Source: Acidimicrobiia bacterium (lineage in GTDB: Bacteria > Actinomycetota > Acidimicrobiia > Acidimicrobiales > Iamiaceae). From it: DNA of 7,674 nucleotides. Shown piece after piece: positions 5,575 to 7,674 of the stretch. The DNA is taken from contig JAFBAD010000207.1 in NCBI GenBank assembly GCA_019247975.1, forward strand, positions 1 through 7,674, written 5' to 3'. The notes beneath the pieces were generated by a model. That model saw only the letters and a program-made list of their open reading frames with translations. It was not told the DNA's origin and ran no database searches. Position numbers and translations under genes: made by a program. Within the stretch, counting starts at the first letter, position 1, and the number at the start of each line of letters is the position of its first letter.

Positions 5575-6141
5575 CTACCTGCGGCGGAGGGGCCAGACCC
5601 GCTTGACCACCTGGGCGACGGTGGCGCCGACGGCCGCGCCGACGAGGACGTCGGACGCGTGGTGGATCTTCACGTGCACCCGGCTGGCCGCGACGACGGT
5701 GGCCAGCCCGTACCAGGCGGGCCCGAAGCGGCTGCCCTCGCTCAGCAGCCCGGCTGCGCAGAACGCCGCGCTCGCGTGGCCGCTCGGGAAGCTGGTGGTC
5801 AACGGGATGCGCAGGTTGTGGGGCCGCTCGAACTCCGGGACCGGGCGCTCACGCTTCACGAGCGACTTGAGCAGGCCGTCGACCAGCGTGCCCTGCGCCA
5901 TCAGCCCGAGGCTCAGCCGCAGCGACGACGCGTGGTTGCGCTCGCCCTGCGCGGCTCGAGCGGCGCTGACGAGGTGCCACAGCACGCTGAAGTCGGCGAC
6001 CTCGGTGATCGAGTACATCGCCCGGTCGACCAGCGGCCGGCCCCGCAGGTACCGGTCGAAGGCGCGGTCGACCGCGTCGTCCAGCCGGCCGACCGCGTGC
6101 TCGAGCGGGCTAGGAGGCGGCGACGAGGGCGGGGCGTTCAA
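5575..6141 (-). CDS. PAP2-family phosphatase (phosphatidic acid phosphatase-like)
   Basis: Predicted 188-aa membrane-type lipid or undecaprenyl phosphatase. All three PAP2 motifs are present: K-X6-RP at 92-100 (KSLVKRERP), PSGH at 119-122, and SR-X5-H-X3-D at 153-164 with H160 and D164. Moderately hydrophobic stretches near 124-134, 141-152 and 164-178 fit the family's membrane helices, although the protein is shorter and less hydrophobic than many PAP2 enzymes. The start is uncertain. The frame has no ATG before residue 42 (AMYSITEV), yet the preceding residues look like conserved family N-terminus. The only ATG/GTG/TTG in reach is the TTG at 6141, which overlaps the end of the nuclease gene by 32 bases. 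Phosphatidate dephosphorylation would feed diacylglycerol to the downstream WS/DGAT acyltransferase, a plausible but unproven link. Confidence 0.87.
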   Translation of the reverse strand: MNAPPSSPPPSPLEHAVGRLDDAVDRAFDRYLRGRPLVDRAMYSITEVADFSVLWHLVSAARAAQGERNHASSLRLSLGLMAQGTLVDGLLKSLVKRERPVPEFERPHNLRIPLTTSFPSGHASAAFCAAGLLSEGSRFGPAWYGLATVVAASRVHVKIHHASDVLVGAAVGATVAQVVKRVWPLRRR

Positions 6142-6937
6142 CCGGGATGATCGACGGCGGTGCCGGCAGCACGCCGCCCTGCGCGGGGCAGTGGTCCTGG
6201 AAGCTGCACCAGGAGCACAGCGGACCGGGCTTGGGACGGAAGTCCTCGCGCTCGCAGGCCAGCTCGACGGCCTGCCAGAGGGCCCCGACCTTGCGGCGGA
6301 GGCCACGCGTGGACTGGTCGGTGGGGTAGGAGGTGATCGTGACGGGCTCGGCCAGGTGGAGCAGCTGCACCTTCGCAGGGCGCTGACCGAACAGCTCCTC
6401 GCACAGCAACGAGTAGAAGTGGACGCCGCCGAGCCGGCCCTGCTCGAACTTCTCCGACGGCGCCCGGCCGGTCTTGTAGTCGGTGACCACGAGGCGCCCG
6501 TCGGCATCGAGCTCGAGCCGGTCGATGATGCCGATGAGGCGCAGGCCCTCCACCTCGACCTCGAGCCGGAGCTCGATGCCGATCGGGTGGATGGTGGTGG
6601 GGTCCTCGAGGATCAGCGCGTTGCGCACGAGGCGCTCCGCCTCGTCGAGGAAGGCCTGGCCCTCCTCGTCGTCGAGACCGAGCTCGGCGTACTCGGGAAG
6701 CTCGCAGAACGTGTCCGCCGCGGCGGCCAGGCACGACAGCGCGGCCGGCAGCGTGCGCTCAGGAGCGGGGAGCGCGTACAGCTGCTCGAGCGCGGCATGG
6801 ACCAGGCTGCCCCGCATCGCCGGCGCCGAGGGGGGCTCGGGCAGGTGGTCGATGGCCGAGAAGCGGAAGGACAGCGCGCAGTCCTTGAACGTCGACATCT
6901 TCGACGGGGAGAGCCGTGACGGGAGCTCGAAGGCCAC
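6110..6937 (-). CDS. RecB-family PD-(D/E)XK nuclease with Fe-S cysteine cluster
   Basis: Predicted 275-aa stand-alone nuclease, similar in size and style to the RecB-family exonuclease of mycobacteria (Rv2119-like). Opening residues LSPSKMSTFKDCALSFRF (9-26) are typical. Nuclease residues in order are H47 in RGSLVHAALE, E122 in the strand GIELRLE, D139 in GIIDRLE, and D153-Y-K155 in VTDYKTG, completing the PD-(D/E)XK metal site. C20 together with C241-X2-C244-X5-C250 (CSWCSFQDHC) matches the four-cysteine 4Fe-4S arrangement of AddB and Cas4 nucleases. There is no helicase domain. The GTG at 6937 is chosen because it starts just before the conserved LSPSK segment and has TACGAT six bases upstream. 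The open frame upstream of it is a shadow of the next gene. Role in DNA end processing or repair is inferred from the family. Confidence 0.9.
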   Translation of the reverse strand: MAFELPSRLSPSKMSTFKDCALSFRFSAIDHLPEPPSAPAMRGSLVHAALEQLYALPAPERTLPAALSCLAAAADTFCELPEYAELGLDDEEGQAFLDEAERLVRNALILEDPTTIHPIGIELRLEVEVEGLRLIGIIDRLELDADGRLVVTDYKTGRAPSEKFEQGRLGGVHFYSLLCEELFGQRPAKVQLLHLAEPVTITSYPTDQSTRGLRRKVGALWQAVELACEREDFRPKPGPLCSWCSFQDHCPAQGGVLPAPPSIIPVERPALVAAS

Positions 6938-6943
6938 GGAACG

Positions 6944-6949
6944 ATCGTA
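6944..6949 (-). promoter_or_regulatory. Putative -10 box TACGAT for a leaderless nuclease transcript
   Basis: TACGAT, preceded by TGCG, ends six bases before the GTG at 6937, giving transcription from the start codon itself. The 50-base gap to the upstream stop (6938-6987) holds this box and the 8-base palindrome GACCGGTC, and no Shine-Dalgarno sequence. Confidence 0.45.
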
Positions 6950-6987
6950 CGCACCCCGTCTGACAGAAATCGGGGACTGGACCGGTC

Positions 6988-7431
6988 TCAGTCGGCTTCG
7001 ACGTCCGTACCAGGGGTGTTGAGCGGTGCGACCGACTCGAGGCCGTCCAGGGCGCCCTCGGTGACCAGGGCCCGGATCCGGTCGAAGGTCTCGGGCTCCA
7101 GGGTCTGGCGGCCCTCGGTGATGAGGTCGACCAGCATGTGGGGCGGCACCACGGTCGCCTGGGCCACGGTGATCGACCGGGAGTCGACCAGGAGCGGGTG
7201 GACGAAGGGCACCCAGGCCATGCGCTCGGCGAGCACCGAGCGGATCGTCGCGGCCAACCGACCGAGGGCACGCGGCCGCTCGGTGGTGCCGTCGTTCGCG
7301 AGCACCACGTACGCACCGGTCGGTCCGACGACGAACCGCGCCGCCCCGATCGGGGTGACGACGAAGTCGGACGGAAGCGCGTCGAGGCGGAGCTTCGGAT
7401 CCTCGACTGCCGGGCGGCGACTCCACACCAT
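6988..7431 (-). CDS. Hypothetical protein, resembles a degenerate NERD (nuclease-related) domain
   Basis: From the ATG at 7431 this is a 147-aa soluble protein. An in-frame TTG at 7461 would add ten residues, and neither start has a Shine-Dalgarno sequence. The core ARFVVGPTGAYVVLANDG looks like the central hairpin of NERD domains, whose usual form is IDHVVVGPTGVYVVDAK. The later segment PFVHPLLVDSRSI, then TVVPPHMLVDLI and a terminal helix (ETFDRIRALV), follow the usual NERD order. The family's catalytic Asp in IDH and the (D/E)xK are absent here, so if the match is right the nuclease site is lost. The C-terminus is an acidic tail. It lies 50 bases upstream of the RecB-family nuclease on the same strand. 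The NERD assignment rests on eye comparison only; otherwise treat it as hypothetical. That it is a gene is well supported by codon bias. Confidence 0.75.
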   Translation of the reverse strand: MVWSRRPAVEDPKLRLDALPSDFVVTPIGAARFVVGPTGAYVVLANDGTTERPRALGRLAATIRSVLAERMAWVPFVHPLLVDSRSITVAQATVVPPHMLVDLITEGRQTLEPETFDRIRALVTEGALDGLESVAPLNTPGTDVEAD

Positions 7432-7467
7432 CGAGGTTTCTGTCGGCGCGGAGACCGCCAACCTGAG

Positions 7468-7485
7468 AAAAACCGGCTGAGCCAG
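7468..7485 (-). terminator. Small intrinsic terminator-like hairpin with T-run
   Basis: On the minus strand CTGGC-TCA-GCCGG forms a 5-bp stem (one G-T pair) followed by GTTTTTC-like sequence with five T. It lies four bases after the stop of the truncated gene at the right edge. A-runs are rare in this GC-rich window. The stem is short, so termination may be partial. Confidence 0.35.
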
Positions 7486-7489
7486 GCGT

Positions 7490-7674
7490 TCAGGCCGGAG
7501 CGGACCCCTTCGCCTCCGATTCGGCGACCGCCCAGCTGAAGACGCCCTTGGCCATCAGCGATGGCTCGGCGGCGACCCGCCGGCGGTAGACCTCGGCCCG
7601 CGCATCGTGCACCCCGGGGTCGTCCGGCGCGGCGAGCGCAGCCATCTCGGCGAGGTGAGCGGCCAGTCGCAGGT
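7490..7674 (-). CDS. C-terminal end of a protein, possibly an alkyl-sulfatase-like metallohydrolase (5' truncated)
   Basis: The last 60 codons of a minus-strand gene whose start is beyond the right edge. The visible part reads LRLAAHLAEMAALAAPDDPG, then an Arg-rich helix (ARAEVYRRRVAAEPSLM), then AKGVFSWAVAESEAK and TGA at 7492-7490. The helix-loop-helix with APDDPGVHDARAEVY resembles the C-terminal dimerisation helices of alkyl-sulfatase-like metallo-beta-lactamase-fold hydrolases, as I recall them. No catalytic motif lies within the window, so the assignment is tentative. That the frame is coding is supported by its GC-rich third positions and by the terminator-like hairpin directly after the stop. 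Confidence 0.55.
   Translation of the reverse strand, partial: LRLAAHLAEMAALAAPDDPGVHDARAEVYRRRVAAEPSLMAKGVFSWAVAESEAKGSAPA

Noticed and set aside
6142..6507. Upstream extension of the PAP2 frame to an ATG at 6507
   Set aside because: Lies wholly inside the nuclease gene and has shadow composition with no PAP2 similarity.
4958..6919. 653-codon plus-strand open frame
   Set aside because: Antisense to the DsbA, PAP2 and nuclease genes, each with intact family motifs; low-complexity product.
6980..6987. 8-base palindrome GACCGGTC as an operator
   Set aside because: Too short and common in GC-rich DNA; no second copy at other promoters here.
6938..7426. Upstream extension of the nuclease frame to 7426
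   Set aside because: Covers the whole hypothetical gene at 6988-7431 in another frame and is Arg/Pro-rich; the family N-terminus begins near the GTG at 6937.
1..7674. CRISPR array, tRNA, rRNA, insertion sequence, attachment site or riboswitch
   Set aside because: No spaced direct repeats, no cloverleaf or rRNA signature, no transposase or terminal inverted repeats, and no gap longer than 174 bases between genes.

Overview
The window is about 70% GC. Its coding frames have strongly GC-biased third positions, and almost everything is on the minus strand. The gene content is an F420/flavin luciferase-like oxidoreductase, a WS/DGAT acyltransferase, an actinobacterial-type DsbA protein and an Rv2119-like RecB-family nuclease. 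Together with starts that mostly lack Shine-Dalgarno sequences, this suggests a chromosomal piece of a high-GC actinobacterium, perhaps class Acidimicrobiia. The class is inferred from protein style; no marker gene is present. I see no rRNA, tRNA, CRISPR array, insertion sequence or phage gene.

From right to left, in the direction of minus-strand transcription: a truncated C-terminus, possibly of an alkyl-sulfatase-like metallohydrolase (7490-7674), followed by a small possible terminator. Next come a protein resembling a degenerate NERD nuclease fold (6988-7431), a small PD-(D/E)XK nuclease with an Fe-S cysteine set (6110-6937), a PAP2 phosphatase (5575-6141), a single-cysteine DsbA-family protein (4940-5539) and a WS/DGAT acyltransferase (3519-4913). 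A 59-codon plus-strand gene (3347-3526) converges on the acyltransferase, and the two stop codons share the palindrome TCAGCTGA. Left of it are an LLM oxidoreductase (2192-3172), a short-chain dehydrogenase (1349-2146), an 84-residue protein (1098-1352) and a methyltransferase-Mug fusion (11-1096).

The left end is the most interesting part. The SDR stop overlaps the start of the 84-aa gene by four bases (GTGA), and that gene's stop is one base from the GTG of the fusion, so the three genes look translationally coupled. The 84-aa protein ends exactly in QLDLF, the consensus peptide that binds the bacterial beta sliding clamp. The next gene fuses a class I SAM methyltransferase to a Mug/TDG-family uracil/thymine-mismatch glycosylase. 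This could be an undescribed clamp-linked base-excision repair unit, but the function is inferred.

A second pattern is regulatory. Four minus-strand genes have a TANNNT box 6-9 bases upstream of the start codon and no Shine-Dalgarno sequence, which is the arrangement expected of leaderless transcripts.
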